Source: Owenia fusiformis
Lineage: Eukaryota; Annelida; Polychaeta; Sabellida; Oweniidae
Direction: 5' to 3'
Length of the DNA: 60,000 nt
Assembly (NCBI GenBank): GCA_903813345.2
Contig: CAIIXF020000001.1
Location: forward strand, 38,349,366-38,409,365
Each line of letters opens with the position of its first letter. Within the stretch, counting starts at the first letter, position 1. Shown piece after piece: positions 27,901 through 34,617 of this stretch. Below the pieces are notes generated by a model that did not search any database, was not told the origin of the DNA, and worked only from the letters and a program-made list of their open reading frames with translations. Both the position numbers and the translations under genes were made by a program.

Positions 27901-30429
27901 ATTTTAACAAAATATTGGTAGTCTTGCTTAAAGACTGTTTACACCCCCCCCCTCATGTACTTCATCTTTGTTGTGTTGGGAAGGTGAGATACATAAGGGT
28001 TATGTACTGGGAGGTTTTGGATATAGGGTTTATCCAGAGGGAGATATGCATATTTACCTGAGGGACCGTAGAGACCGAAGGTAGATGTGCATATCTCACG
28101 AGGGATGAACCCAATATCCAAACCGACCGTACATAACTGCTTTATCCTATACCAAGTAGAGTTTTCAGGGGCATATGGCCATTTCAATAGTACAAGGTGT
28201 AAAAATAAACAAATCATTCATATGCAAAGTCATTTTATTGCATTACCGGAAGCGGGAAGATATGCACCGGAAGCGAGAAGATATGCACCGAAGTGGTCTT
28301 TAGGCAAGACTAAATATCGGCTCATATTTTGATTTCAGTAGGGTATAGTTGAAATAAACAATTGTGTATGGCATAAGGAAAGATTTGGCATTAAGTTTTG
28401 CTAAAAGGAAAATTTCAATTGCAGTTGGATCCAGATGACGATAATCAGATGCTGATACCTCAGACGTTGTTCTGTGAGTCAGAACACATGTGGTATTTCT
28501 CAGGGGTGCTTTGTGCTGTTAAAGGTACACAACCTTTTAATTGGTGTGCAGAGGGGCACCTCGAGTATATAAAAGTCGAGTTGAGCTGCAACAAAGCAAT
28601 ATTTCATCCAGTTACTTTTATTTTCATACACGTTGTAACTAATATTCCATGGTTTCTACATGAAAAGCATTTATCGTTTCCACTTTGTGTTACCTTACGC
28701 GAAACTCCCCATGAAAAGGACAAGGCAAGGTAGTTTCGAAAGTTAAACCTAGTTTTAGACGCAGATTGGATAATCATATTTGAATAAAAAGAACATCCAA
28801 TTATTTATGGTGCATGTAAATAGTGATACATCCACATGTAAATGCGATGGTAGCGTCAATTGAAATTTTCCAATGGATAAAAAATATTTATATTTTCAGG
28901 CATTTTGTTAATGTTCGGTGCATTTCTAGCTTACGAGACGAGGAAAGTTAGAGTCCCAGCATTAAATGATTCTAAATTTATCGGTAAGCATTTTCTGACG
29001 ACCACTGCTGAGATTTGCACATGTAAAAATATTTAGTCCAAATGGGAATTAATTGTTACTTAATTAGTTTCTGAGCGAATAACTTCTTTTTACTTTGTAA
29101 CACATAATATTTGAAGGTATCGGCGAGTATAACGGATTTTTACTACATAGTGCGATATCATTTTAGGAATTAGGACATATAGTTTTTATATTGTGTATCA
29201 TTATGAGATTTCAATTTATAAGCGTGTATATAACGTCTGTTCTTTTCAGGTTTAAGCATAACGTCGTTGTACCGTGCATAGATATTATTTTCAGGTATAA
29301 CGCCGTTGTTCTGTATAATACTATTTTATTTTCAGGTATAAGCGTGTATAACGTCGTTGTGCTATGTATGATAGGCGTACCTATAGTTCTCATTATGAAA
29401 GACAAGGTGGATGTTACATACGCTCTAATATCCACGTTTACGTTCTTCGCCACTGCAACCACACTCTGTCTTGTCTTCATACCAAAGGTACACTCATCTT
29501 AATTTTTACCATCCTGTTTCCTCATTGGACTTCGTGAAAATGCGTGTACATGTATATTTAATAATCGTGGTTTATTTTATTTTATATCTGCAAAAAAACA
29601 TTTTCAAAACTTCAGAGTTTTGCTAATTATTTCGATATCCACATTTGGTCCGAAATTGATGACGAATAACCTTTGATGTCATAGCTTGGAGTTGCAACTG
29701 TGTTTTAGATATTAAACAGAAATCATGAAATGCACACTGGTACAATACTGACCAAGGCTATACAGAAGCATCATATAAAGCGCACAACAATGCGATCCCT
29801 CATGAAAGGTGCCCTTGATGACGCCGATAGGAAGCAAATGATCAAAATGAAAGAAGAACTTAGCAACCATAAAAAACAAATACAAGTGGTAAGTCCAAAG
29901 TGTTACAATGTGCTATATACTTCAAAAGTACTCCAACGACTCCACACATACATGAAAAAAGTAACGTTCAAAATGGCGTGCATTGTAGCTTTAGACTAAA
30001 AATACGAATGTCCATATTAGGAAACCCGCCAAGCGGAAATAAGATTGATGCCAAAATCCCTAGCTATAGGGGTTCATTGCAAATCAAGTCGATTTTATTT
30101 CCATAACACTTTATTTTTAGCAACAAAGAAGGATCAGAGATCTCGAAAAAGAGAAAGGACTAGATAATAATTCGCTCCATCCAAATCATGTAGCACATAT
30201 AAGTAGCAAATCAAACAGGGTATCCGAATGCCAACAGAGACTTCTTGACAGCCACGTCACAGTTAATGATGCATGTTCCAATGAGAAACAATCGACGCAT
30301 AGTGCAGCGTCTGATATACCGGAAGTACCTCACGTAAATACATGTACAGGCATTACACACTTGTCTGTCAATACACCAGATGATGACATTGAGTATAAAT
30401 CAAATGAAAATTCCATTAATGTGAGGTGA
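780..30429 (+). CDS. GABA-B receptor-like class C GPCR (18 exons, 877 aa)
   Basis: A plasma-membrane G-protein-coupled receptor of the metabotropic GABA-B family. The eighteen exons listed separately join with consistent phases into 877 codons and a TGA stop. Domains in order: signal peptide (about 1-18, ending near VPAEC), Venus flytrap module (about 20-430), seven-helix region (about 445-715), then a cytoplasmic tail with a short coiled coil (about 755-800). Family signatures are [62 protein letters not shown] and [10 protein letters not shown]. The last four resemble GABA-B2, whereas several flytrap positions (FYE, QEAP) resemble the GABA-binding GABA-B1 subunit. I infer a divergent invertebrate paralogue; ligand and partner are unknown. 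The ATG at 780 is chosen because a hydrophobic signal peptide follows and A is at -3. Its 3' end converges on the sulfotransferase gene. Confidence 0.85.
2580..2960. repeat. Diverged repeat built on GCCATTTTGAAT
   Basis: About three diverged copies of a unit containing 'accaaatctg..a', 'cttatcaaa' and 'gccattttgaat', inside intron 1. It occasionally stays open for 70 codons but shows no protein signature. Confidence 0.4.
5341..5478 (+). CDS. GABA-B-like receptor exon 2
   Basis: Residues 72-117, phase 0 at both ends (TTTACAG| and CTGCAG|GTACGT). It carries [25 protein letters not shown] and the LWNLLQ end, which match the 'NDPIKIILMPGCSSVS' region of GABA-B flytraps, where the ligand's carboxylate is bound in GABA-B1. 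Confidence 0.85.
5805..5918. mobile_element. 114-bp near-perfect palindromic MITE
   Basis: TACACTCCCCTCCATAAGTT pairs with AACTTATGGAGGGGAGTGTA, and pairing continues almost to the centre, so the whole element can fold into one hairpin. TA at each tip suggests a TA target duplication. It lies in intron 2. Confidence 0.75.
6128..7659. mobile_element. DNA element A: 8-bp TSD, subterminal TCAACCCC arrays
   Basis: Left end GGTGACAGGTCATCTCAACC, right end GGTTGAGATGACCAGGAAGC, bounded by an exact 8-bp duplication CTTTAGGA. Behind each end lies an inverted array of short units (CAAGTCAACTCAACCCC, AGTAAAACTCAACCCC), about 120 bp each. The 1.2-kb interior has no transposase ORF and holds another MITE. 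It shares end motif and TSD length with the element at 12654. Confidence 0.8.
6554..6725. mobile_element. Small MITE with TAGCCAGG ends, nested
   Basis: GTAGCCAGGAGGGG and CTGGCTATGCCCC ends form an inverted pair around a C-rich, hairpin-prone centre. It is nested in the larger element. The same terminus (GGGCGTAGCCAGG) occurs near 35459. Confidence 0.5.
8120..8521. mobile_element. 400-bp foldback MITE
   Basis: GCGCTCCTAACTT at the left pairs with AAGTTAGGACCGC at the right. Pairing continues inward (GAAAATCAAGGATTACGA with TCGTAATCCTTGATTTTC) to a central GGTCCCCAGCTG/CAGCTGGGGACC stem. It lies in intron 2. Confidence 0.7.
9061..9134. repeat. Exact tandem duplication of 37 bp
   Basis: Two identical adjacent 37-bp copies starting ACATGGCAGAGAAGTCTC. 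Exact identity points to a recent duplication or replication slippage. Confidence 0.85.
10219..10389 (+). CDS. GABA-B-like receptor exon 3
   Basis: Residues 118-174, phase 0. Contains [13 protein letters not shown], close to LSYGSSSPALSNR of GABA-B1, then [12 protein letters not shown] and [12 protein letters not shown]. The GABA-B1 pocket His of the 'RTHPS' motif is Phe here (RVFPP). The donor lies only 36 bp before a 6.7-kb transposon. Confidence 0.85.
10865..12010. repeat. Left-arm tandem array, unit about 360 bp
   Basis: Copies begin near 10870, 11233, 11600 and 11947 at a motif like CTATTCTATATCAATA followed by CTATGTATTATTTAATG. Each contains AGATCTCCCCTACCCCATTT and TATATCTTGAGTTTAATG. 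Units grow shorter and more diverged toward the centre. Confidence 0.75.
12654..13656. mobile_element. DNA element B: 8-bp TSD, subterminal GGTACCCAAGACAAGTC arrays
   Basis: Left end GGTAACTGGTCAACTGGTAC, right end GTACCAGTTGACTAGGAAGC, flanked by exact ATTTTAAA 8-bp duplications. Subterminal arrays of GGTACCCAAGACAAGTCGTA-type units are inverted, and the right array is longer. The AT-rich interior is non-coding. It is inserted in the spacer of the 6.7-kb foldback. Confidence 0.8.
14700..16150. repeat. Right-arm tandem array (inverted), unit about 360 bp
   Basis: About four reverse-complement copies of the left-arm unit, recognised by AAATGGGGTAGGGGAGATCT and ATAGAATAGCTACAACTTT near 14690, 15060, 15410 and 15770-16130. 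Confidence 0.75.
17545..17646 (+). CDS. GABA-B-like receptor exon 4
   Basis: Residues 175-208, phase 0, between TTTCCAG| and AAG|GTAGTA. The [15 protein letters not shown] stretch matches the 'ESFSNDP...VKKLK' segment of GABA-B2 in the second flytrap lobe. Confidence 0.85.
17778..18110. mobile_element. 333-bp MITE, CACTCTTAAAAAT ends
   Basis: CACTCTTAAAAATGAATTAC and GTAATAATTTTTAAGAGTG form terminal inverted repeats. The interior is made of ACTTA/ACTTAAAAATT repeats. It sits in receptor intron 4. Confidence 0.6.
18550..19165. mobile_element. 616-bp mariner-like remnant
   Basis: Ends CAGGGTGGGCCAAAAAACGC and GCGTTTTTTGGCCCACCCTG, flanked by TA. Minus-strand interior translates in pieces to text like [12 protein letters not shown], reminiscent of the end of a Tc1/mariner transposase but broken by stops. 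Confidence 0.7.
19433..19547 (+). CDS. GABA-B-like receptor exon 5
   Basis: Residues 209-246 plus one base (phase 1). [15 protein letters not shown] keeps the Tyr (Y220) of GABA-B1 'GLFYE' that contacts ligand, which is absent in vertebrate GABA-B2. [10 protein letters not shown] follows and is GABA-B2-like. Confidence 0.85.
21315..21463 (+). CDS. GABA-B-like receptor exon 6
   Basis: Completes Gly247 and runs to residue 296: [11 protein letters not shown], acidic [17 protein letters not shown] and ENTRGISGK. The GABA-B1 pocket Trp of 'GWYADNW' is Phe here (GFYSREW). Acceptor CCCCCAG, donor AAG|GTGAGT. Confidence 0.85.
22114..22258 (+). CDS. GABA-B-like receptor exon 7
   Basis: Residues 297-344 plus one base. 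[11 protein letters not shown] is followed by [13 protein letters not shown], which keeps the Glu (E319) that binds the GABA amine in GABA-B1. The donor GTAAGA was chosen over a GT two bases upstream because it gives the phase needed by exon 8. Confidence 0.8.
23135..23232 (+). CDS. GABA-B-like receptor exon 8
   Basis: Acceptor TTTTTTGCAG. Encodes [16 protein letters not shown] and NTFFEGVS, matching 'LEDFNY...SSSFEGVSG' of GABA-B receptors. Ends in phase 0 at TCG|GTAAAT. Confidence 0.85.
23598..24717. mobile_element. 1.1-kb element with CACGCCTAACCATCGACAAG ends
   Basis: Terminal inverted repeats of about 70 bp (CACGCCTAACCATCGACAAG and CTTGTCGATGGTCAGGCGTG), possibly with a TTATT duplication. 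No ORF of note. A shorter relative is at 47245-47737. Confidence 0.75.
24816..24966 (+). CDS. GABA-B-like receptor exon 9
   Basis: Starts [21 protein letters not shown], matching '[21 protein letters not shown]' of GABA-B1, and ends NKINWIG at the flytrap-membrane linker. It begins 98 bp after the right end of a 1.1-kb inverted-repeat transposon. Ends in phase 1. Confidence 0.85.
25408..25558 (+). CDS. GABA-B-like receptor exon 10 (TM1)
   Basis: Linker [16 protein letters not shown], then transmembrane helix 1 ([17 protein letters not shown] and onward) and the first intracellular loop (NVKYRDH). There is no cysteine-rich domain between flytrap and membrane, as is usual for GABA-B receptors. 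Ends in phase 2. Confidence 0.85.
25850..26590. repeat. Dispersed element with internal array of about 125 bp (copy 1)
   Basis: Four to five imperfect units containing AATCATCTACAAGATCTCAG and AGTTCAAATCTGACTTTAGA, preceded by AACTTAACAAATACTGTTTC and followed by AATATTGTGAGCAACGAGG. Inverted relatives are near 32640 and 50290. The design recalls HINE/pearl-type elements of molluscs, but class is unproven. Confidence 0.65.
26630..26762 (+). CDS. GABA-B-like receptor exon 11 (TM2)
   Basis: [20 protein letters not shown] closely matches GABA-B2 'LIKMSSPYMNNL'. TM2 and the first extracellular loop with LLMCK follow. Acceptor CTTTGCAG, donor AAA|GTAAGT. Confidence 0.85.
27156..27269 (+). CDS. 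GABA-B-like receptor exon 12 (TM3)
   Basis: Encodes [18 protein letters not shown] and [22 protein letters not shown]3 and the second intracellular loop, like GABA-B2 'AFGAMFAKTWRVHAIF'. The end is set at AGT|GTAACT to keep phase 0. A competing GTGTAA site starts two bases earlier and would shift the frame. Confidence 0.75.
27747..27875 (+). CDS. GABA-B-like receptor exon 13 (TM4)
   Basis: [19 protein letters not shown] with [14 protein letters not shown] forms TM4 and the start of extracellular loop 2. The donor at TGG|GTAATT gives a loop of the family's usual length. An upstream in-frame donor, CTG|GTAAAG, would drop ten codons. Confidence 0.8.
27917..28312. mobile_element. Foldback element with TAGTCTTGCTTAAAGAC ends
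   Basis: TAGTCTTGCTTAAAGAC near the left pairs with GTCTTTAGGCAAGACTA at the right. Inside are inverted GATATGCATAT segments and a short direct repeat (GAAGATATGCACCGGAAGC). It begins about 40 bp after receptor exon 13. Confidence 0.5.
28425..28524 (+). CDS. GABA-B-like receptor exon 14 (loop 2, TM5)
   Basis: [20 protein letters not shown] gives extracellular loop 2 with the conserved Cys that pairs with the top of TM3. [14 protein letters not shown] starts TM5. Ends in phase 1. Confidence 0.8.
28900..28983 (+). CDS. GABA-B-like receptor exon 15 (TM5-loop 3)
   Basis: [20 protein letters not shown] then ALNDSKFIG. This is nearly the GABA-B2 '[22 protein letters not shown]' region, the third intracellular loop involved in G-protein activation. 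Confidence 0.85.
29205..29335 (+). repeat. Triplicated splice-acceptor/exon-start segment
   Basis: Two short upstream copies of the exon 16 start plus its polypyrimidine tract: TTCTTTTCAG|GTTTAAGC, TTATTTTCAG|GTATAACG, then the true TTATTTTCAG|GTATAAGCGTG. Each copy carries a version of 'ataacgtcgttgt'. A further fragment, ATAAGCGTGTATATAACGTC, lies upstream. Confidence 0.75.
29336..29487 (+). CDS. GABA-B-like receptor exon 16 (TM6-TM7)
   Basis: [20 protein letters not shown] encodes TM6; [20 protein letters not shown] with IPK encodes TM7. Phase fixes the acceptor as the third of three similar TTTTCAG|GT sites. The two upstream sites run into stops. Confidence 0.85.
29709..29888 (+). CDS. 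GABA-B-like receptor exon 17 (cytoplasmic tail)
   Basis: Sixty codons of charged, hydrophilic tail directly after TM7: [11 protein letters not shown], then [17 protein letters not shown] and [15 protein letters not shown]. The last part has heptad-like spacing and starts the short coiled coil that GABA-B subunits use to dimerise. Confidence 0.8.
30121..30429 (+). CDS. GABA-B-like receptor exon 18 (C-terminus)
   Basis: [13 protein letters not shown] ends the coiled coil and holds an RRIR cluster reminiscent of arginine-based ER-retention signals; that role is only a guess. A polar Ser/Asn/His-rich tail follows, ending SINVR-stop. It has no recognised motif and no matching block I can recall from vertebrate GABA-B tails. 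Confidence 0.8.
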   Translation, partial: QQRRIRDLEKEKGLDNNSLHPNHVAHISSKSNRVSECQQRLLDSHVTVNDACSNEKQSTHSAASDIPEVPHVNTCTGITHLSVNTPDDDIEYKSNENSINVR

Positions 30430-30731
30430 AAACTTCCCATTGTACCATCACCAATCTTTTTGTCTATGTCTATTTGAAGTAAGCAATAAATTATAATTCT
30501 GATACGTATCACTTGTTCTTAATTGCAACGGAGCAATCCGGTTGAATTAAAAAAGTTGAAGTGTAGTCAATTTCGAATGATGAAATATATATTTTGTTAG
30601 ATGTTTGCATTCTTCAATTCGTATTTGCTTCTGAATGTCACTGGACTGATATTGAGTCTCGATATCGTATTAGTATTTTATTGTTTTGTTGAACTTTGTA
30701 AATGTTACAAATCTCTATCTTTGTAAAACGT

Positions 30732-30737
30732 AATAAA
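30732..30737 (+). promoter_or_regulatory. Poly(A) signal of the GABA-B-like gene
   Basis: AATAAA about 300 bases after the stop codon. Another AATAAA occurs about 55 bases after the stop and could serve a shorter transcript. Confidence 0.45.
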
Positions 30738-30869
30738 GAAGACACTAAGTCTTTGAATCAGATAACCTTGATTAAATATGCAGATACAAGCATATCATTA
30801 ACGTTTATATTAAGTTATTTATTTTTATGAAACTTTACACAATATTGTCATTCTCATATCGTTTGAATT

Positions 30870-31690
30870 CATTAAAGTCCCCGTCTAAAGTTTGAAAATA
30901 TTTTTTTATCATTCATTTACTACTTGTCAGGACTTAAAAAGTAATTTTAGAGATTTTTGAACAAAAAAAAAATTTTGATAAAAAAGTTGTGAGCATTTCA
31001 TTCCTCAAATGTTCAAATTTCCCGCCATTTTTCAAAAAAAGTTGAAATTTCTTAATCATCAAATATTTCTTAATGCATTTCAAAAAAGATTATCTTTTTA
31101 ACACCAATGCAAAGATTGAACAAAGGACACACTATTTCAATAATAAAATGCCATATTTGATGGGCCACTTCAATGTATTAGCAATCAAAAATATTTTGAA
31201 ACATTAGTGATGTCACAAAGGTACCAAAAACTTTTTGAAAAAAATTGAAATTTTTTTTTCGATGCCAATCTTTTCTTAATATGTTAGACTTTCATAAAAA
31301 ACCAATGTTGATTGTTTAACCAGATCAAAAGGAAGAATAAATTATGTTTTAGATATTATTGTACCATTGGTTTCTATGAGAACTAAAATTTTGAAATGCA
31401 TTTTTCTCAGAACCATTTTCATGCACTGATAAGTTAATTTCTCGCTTATTTATGAACCGATTTTCTTAATTTTTTCGGCAAAAAACATGGGAGGATGAAT
31501 GCTATGCATTGGTATGAATTGTGGCTAATTAGAAGATATGAGTGACCTCTAAAAGTTGGTTTTAAATAAATTCACAAATTTTGGAACAAAAAGTCTATCA
31601 AAAACCACATTTTGAAATTTAAAAAAAAGGTTTCACATATCACACTTTGATAACATTAGGTAAGACTACAATATAAGCCAAAGTGGTTTA
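30870..31690. repeat. Dispersed repeat downstream of the receptor gene
   Basis: AGTTTGAAAATAT, TTTTTATCATTCATTTACTA and the following several hundred bases recur in diverged form from about 59720 to the window end, same strand. No coding potential. It fills most of the interval between the two convergent genes. Confidence 0.55.
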
Positions 31691-31859
31691 AACTTTATAT
31701 GGGGCCTTTAAGAATTAACGGCATCATGGGGAGGTAGCATGTGAGCCATTACACTCGTGCAGGCTTTACATTTTATGTATGAGCACCATAACGTTATTTT
31801 CCCGAGAATACACTACGTTGAAATCTGTCGTTAGTAGGTTCAAATAATCACCATTTTGG

Positions 31860-32167
31860 TTAAGACATCCGTATTCTATATTTATAGAGGTCCTCATACA
31901 GCGGCAGATTGTTTGCTATTTGCAGTTTAATCATATCATGAATTCTATCCATTTCCTCTTGCAGCTTTACATTGGAATTATTGTTGCTCGTGTAAAGAGA
32001 TTCTTTATTTTCTGTTTGGATTTGACCAAAGCATTTACTATGGATCAATGCTCCATACCATTCCGGATATTCGAACCACTTATTTTTAACCTTCCCTTCC
32101 TCCCAGTTTAGCATCTCTCTTCGAAAGGGTAATTTGGTAGCATTACAATATGCTTGGAAAGCACCAA
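31860..32167 (-). CDS. Sulfotransferase-like exon 5 (C-terminus)
   Basis: IGAFQAYCNATKLPFRREML, then NWEEGKVKNKWFEYPEWYGA, matching the family's 'YC..LGIPF...ML.WEPG.....W..FPEWH' end. A polar tail with a possible helix (VKLQEEMDRIHDMIKLQIA) ends in TAA at 31860. I saw no convincing AATAAA shortly after it. Confidence 0.85.
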
Positions 32168-34617
32168 CTGCAAAACATTTTACGCACTTAAATATTATTG
32201 TCGCAAAGCCTTCTACTTGCAAATGCTAGGTATTTTTGGCAAACTCTTCATATATTATATGACTATAAACTACTTTCTTATTTTCATGAAATAGATAAAT
32301 AATTAAAATATGTGATGTTGAACTTTATTATAATTTCATGTTTCCTGCAAATGAACTTACTAGGGTTCCTTAACAGATCCTCTGTATCAATGACGATAGG
32401 TGTGTCACCTTTGGCCTTAAGTTGATGAAACAAATCGTGAGCTGTCTGATACATGTATTTTCCTTCAGGAGCCACAGCTGTTATATCTTCTACTGTAAAC
32501 CAAATAAATAAGACATCGTAATTTAGATCACATGATCATTAAATTCATCCTGACAATGTATCGAAGACTGGTCCAATTATCGATGTCTTTGATCACTGTA
32601 CTAGGTTACATGTACAGGTCCTATATTTGTCTAGTCAGATTTAAATTTCTGAGAACTTGTAGATGATTTTTTTGATCCTGAGAAGGTCTTTGAAGGTGAA
32701 ATCTCTAATCTAGAGTCAGATTTGATCTTCTGAGAACTTGTAGATGATTTTAAAACAAAAAATGGTCAATTTGAAGCAAGTTTAATAGGCCCGTTTGACC
32801 TTGAGAATGTCATTGAAGGTCAAATCGATAGTCAGATTTGAACTTTGCAATCTCTGGACGTTTCGTTCAGAGTAATCGAGTTCGGCGGGCCAATGAAAAT
32901 GTGTCCCTTCCAAAGCGATGCAACATGTGAGATATTTATGTAAATTATCACCTGAACTCTTATCGCAAATTGGGGTATTGCTAAACATCGTATTTTGGCA
33001 TATTTCCATCAGAATTTTTCACTTCATAATGCCGGTAGACCTTATAAAATCAATCGCCCATTGGGGTTCTTTAAGAGTGCATCTTTTAGACTAGACTACA
33101 GTGTAGGACTTCAACTTACTCGATGTAGAATCACTTCTCAAAAAGCATTTGTATAAAGATGGTATAGTTTTTTCCGGGTGCCTGATGAGAAAAGTATGCT
33201 GGTAGCCTCTAGGTACGTAGGCATCATTATCCAATTTATCCTCAAGAAACAACGACATCTCTTTTCCAAATACAATATCATAATCTACAAAACAAGCAAT
33301 GATTAGGTGGTATTGCTAAATGCAACAATGATCATGTTATGGAATTTCGAACTTAGAAGATTATGCATTTATCTACATGAGGGAAGGTACCAGGAATTCA
33401 TAGTTATATTATATAATATATATTTTATTCCATTATAGTATACTATTTCATAACTTATTCAATATTATATACCATATTTTAAAATGAACATGAATGAAAA
33501 ATTCTTATTCATAGACAAGGGGGTATCGTTTGATAATCAGAAATTAGACGACAAAGATAAGGTAAGAAAGGGGACTTTTATTTTTAGTTGAAAATGGCTA
33601 TCATTGCTCCACAACTAGTTACTTTGACGGAACGTCAATGTAACAAAATGGATGAACTTCCTGGATACGAGTTTTTTGTTTTCTCGATTAAAACTTACTT
33701 AAGTCATGTTGCGAATTATCATTTGGCACAAAGTTGGACAATATACGGTAGTCGAGCTTTTAGAAATGCTCTCGGTTTGAAATTTGATTTTTAAATAAAA
33801 CTATGTATTTCATGCATTTAGACTATCGCTTTTGTTACATCGACGTAAGTCGTCAAAGTAATATACATTAGGGAGTTTAAGTTTGCAATGTTTTTCACAA
33901 CCTAAACGTGAACGAAAAATATTTAAGCGATGCATTTTTATGGGCGATCGGTCATATGTGTAGGTTGGCGTTTCAATTTTATATGTGAAATTGAACTCCC
34001 TAATGGTAATATAACGGTTTTTCGTCAATGTAACATAGCGAAGGGCCAAATTATAATTTGCAACTTGACTTATAACTTGGTTTAAATCTAGTAAACAAAG
34101 AACTCCTAACCAGGAAGTTCATCCATTTTGTTACATTGACGTTCCGTCAAAGTAACTAGTTGTGGAAACTGGCTATGGCTGCTCTCTAGTTCCTCACCTG
34201 TATATGACTCATTGTACAGTGATAAGCGACTAGCGTAGCTTAATTGATCCTTCTTGAATCCACAGACTGTTCCTTTGTGATTTTTTGTATTATAGTAGCG
34301 TTCACTGCGCCTCTCCTCGCTCAAGTAATATGATTTATAGTATAACTCATCGAGAACCTAATGTGAAACAAATATTATGTAACCACCGTAGCAATGCATG
34401 CCATTTCGAACGGAGTAAATAAGTCATACTAAGTTAATCAAATCCCAGTGGGCCATTCTTTTATTTCTCAGGAATCTTATTCTCATTATTATTTCATACT
34501 GACCTTAACTTTGCCTGGCTTACAGTTCTCCATGACTCGCATGAATGCCGTAGAGCAGGACCTTGGTACGCACCACAGCAAAACACGAACCTGTGTATTA
34601 TTTCCCATATTATCCAT
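31860..34617 (-). CDS. P-loop sulfotransferase family protein (5 exons, 292 aa)
   Basis: Predicted PAPS-dependent sulfotransferase-fold protein of the invertebrate group often mislabelled 'branched-chain-amino-acid aminotransferase-like'. Five exons join in phase. VRVLLWCVPRSCSTAF (residues 10-25) matches the PAPS 5'-phosphosulfate loop. FLIRHPEKTIPSLYK (about 123-137) matches the 3'-phosphate-binding R..(P)..S motif. PIVIDTEDLLRNP (about 177-189) and MLNWEEG with the following Trp/Pro stretch are hallmarks of this group. There is no signal peptide or membrane helix, so a cytosolic location is inferred; the acceptor substrate is unknown. Met1 at 34617 is the first in-frame ATG; a second is three codons on. 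It lies tail-to-tail with the receptor gene and has small introns apart from about 0.9 kb in intron 2, mostly a foldback element. Confidence 0.85.
32361..32492 (-). CDS. Sulfotransferase-like exon 4
   Basis: IEDITAVAPEGKYMYQTAHD, then LFHQLKAKGDTPIVIDTEDL and LRNP. PIVIDTEDLLRNP is the diagnostic strand-loop of this sulfotransferase group. Acceptor TTTACAG, donor CTA|GTAAGT, phase 1. Confidence 0.85.
32640..32925. repeat. Dispersed array element (copy 2, inverted)
   Basis: Two to three units in opposite orientation to 25850 (CTTCTGAGAACTTGTAGATG), then a 90-bp block with CGGCGGGCCAATGAAAATGT that also occurs, inverted, at 42110-42190. It lies in sulfotransferase intron 3. Confidence 0.6.
33120..33284 (-). 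CDS. Sulfotransferase-like exon 3
   Basis: YDIVFGKEMSLFLEDKL, then GYQHTFLIRHPEKTIPSLYK, the 3'-phosphate-binding segment with Arg and Ser in the expected spacing. Acceptor TTTTGTAG, donor CGA|GTAAGT, phase 1. Confidence 0.85.
33609..34165. mobile_element. 557-bp foldback in sulfotransferase intron 2
   Basis: Arms of about 60 bp (CCACAACTAGTTACTTTGAC, CGTCAATGTAACAAAATGG, ATGAACTTCCTGG) face each other almost identically. The arm itself is partly palindromic (TTAC.TTGACG/CGTCAA.GTAA), and related palindromes recur inside. The right tip lies 32 bp from the exon 2 donor. Confidence 0.7.
34198..34357 (-). CDS. Sulfotransferase-like exon 2
   Basis: VLDELYYKSYYLSEERRSER followed by a basic, Tyr-rich stretch ending SLYNESYT. 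It matches the family's 'xxEPYxxAYxFGPERxSxR' region. The donor CAG|GTGAGG (phase 1) lies just 32 bp from a foldback transposon arm. Confidence 0.8.
34504..34617 (-). CDS. Sulfotransferase-like exon 1
   Basis: 38 codons, MDNMGNNTQVRVLL then WCVPRSCSTAFMRVM: beta strand, P-loop and first helix of the PAPS site. Phase 0 at AAG|GTCAGT. Seeing WxVPRSxSTAF at the very N-terminus is typical for the family. Confidence 0.85.
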
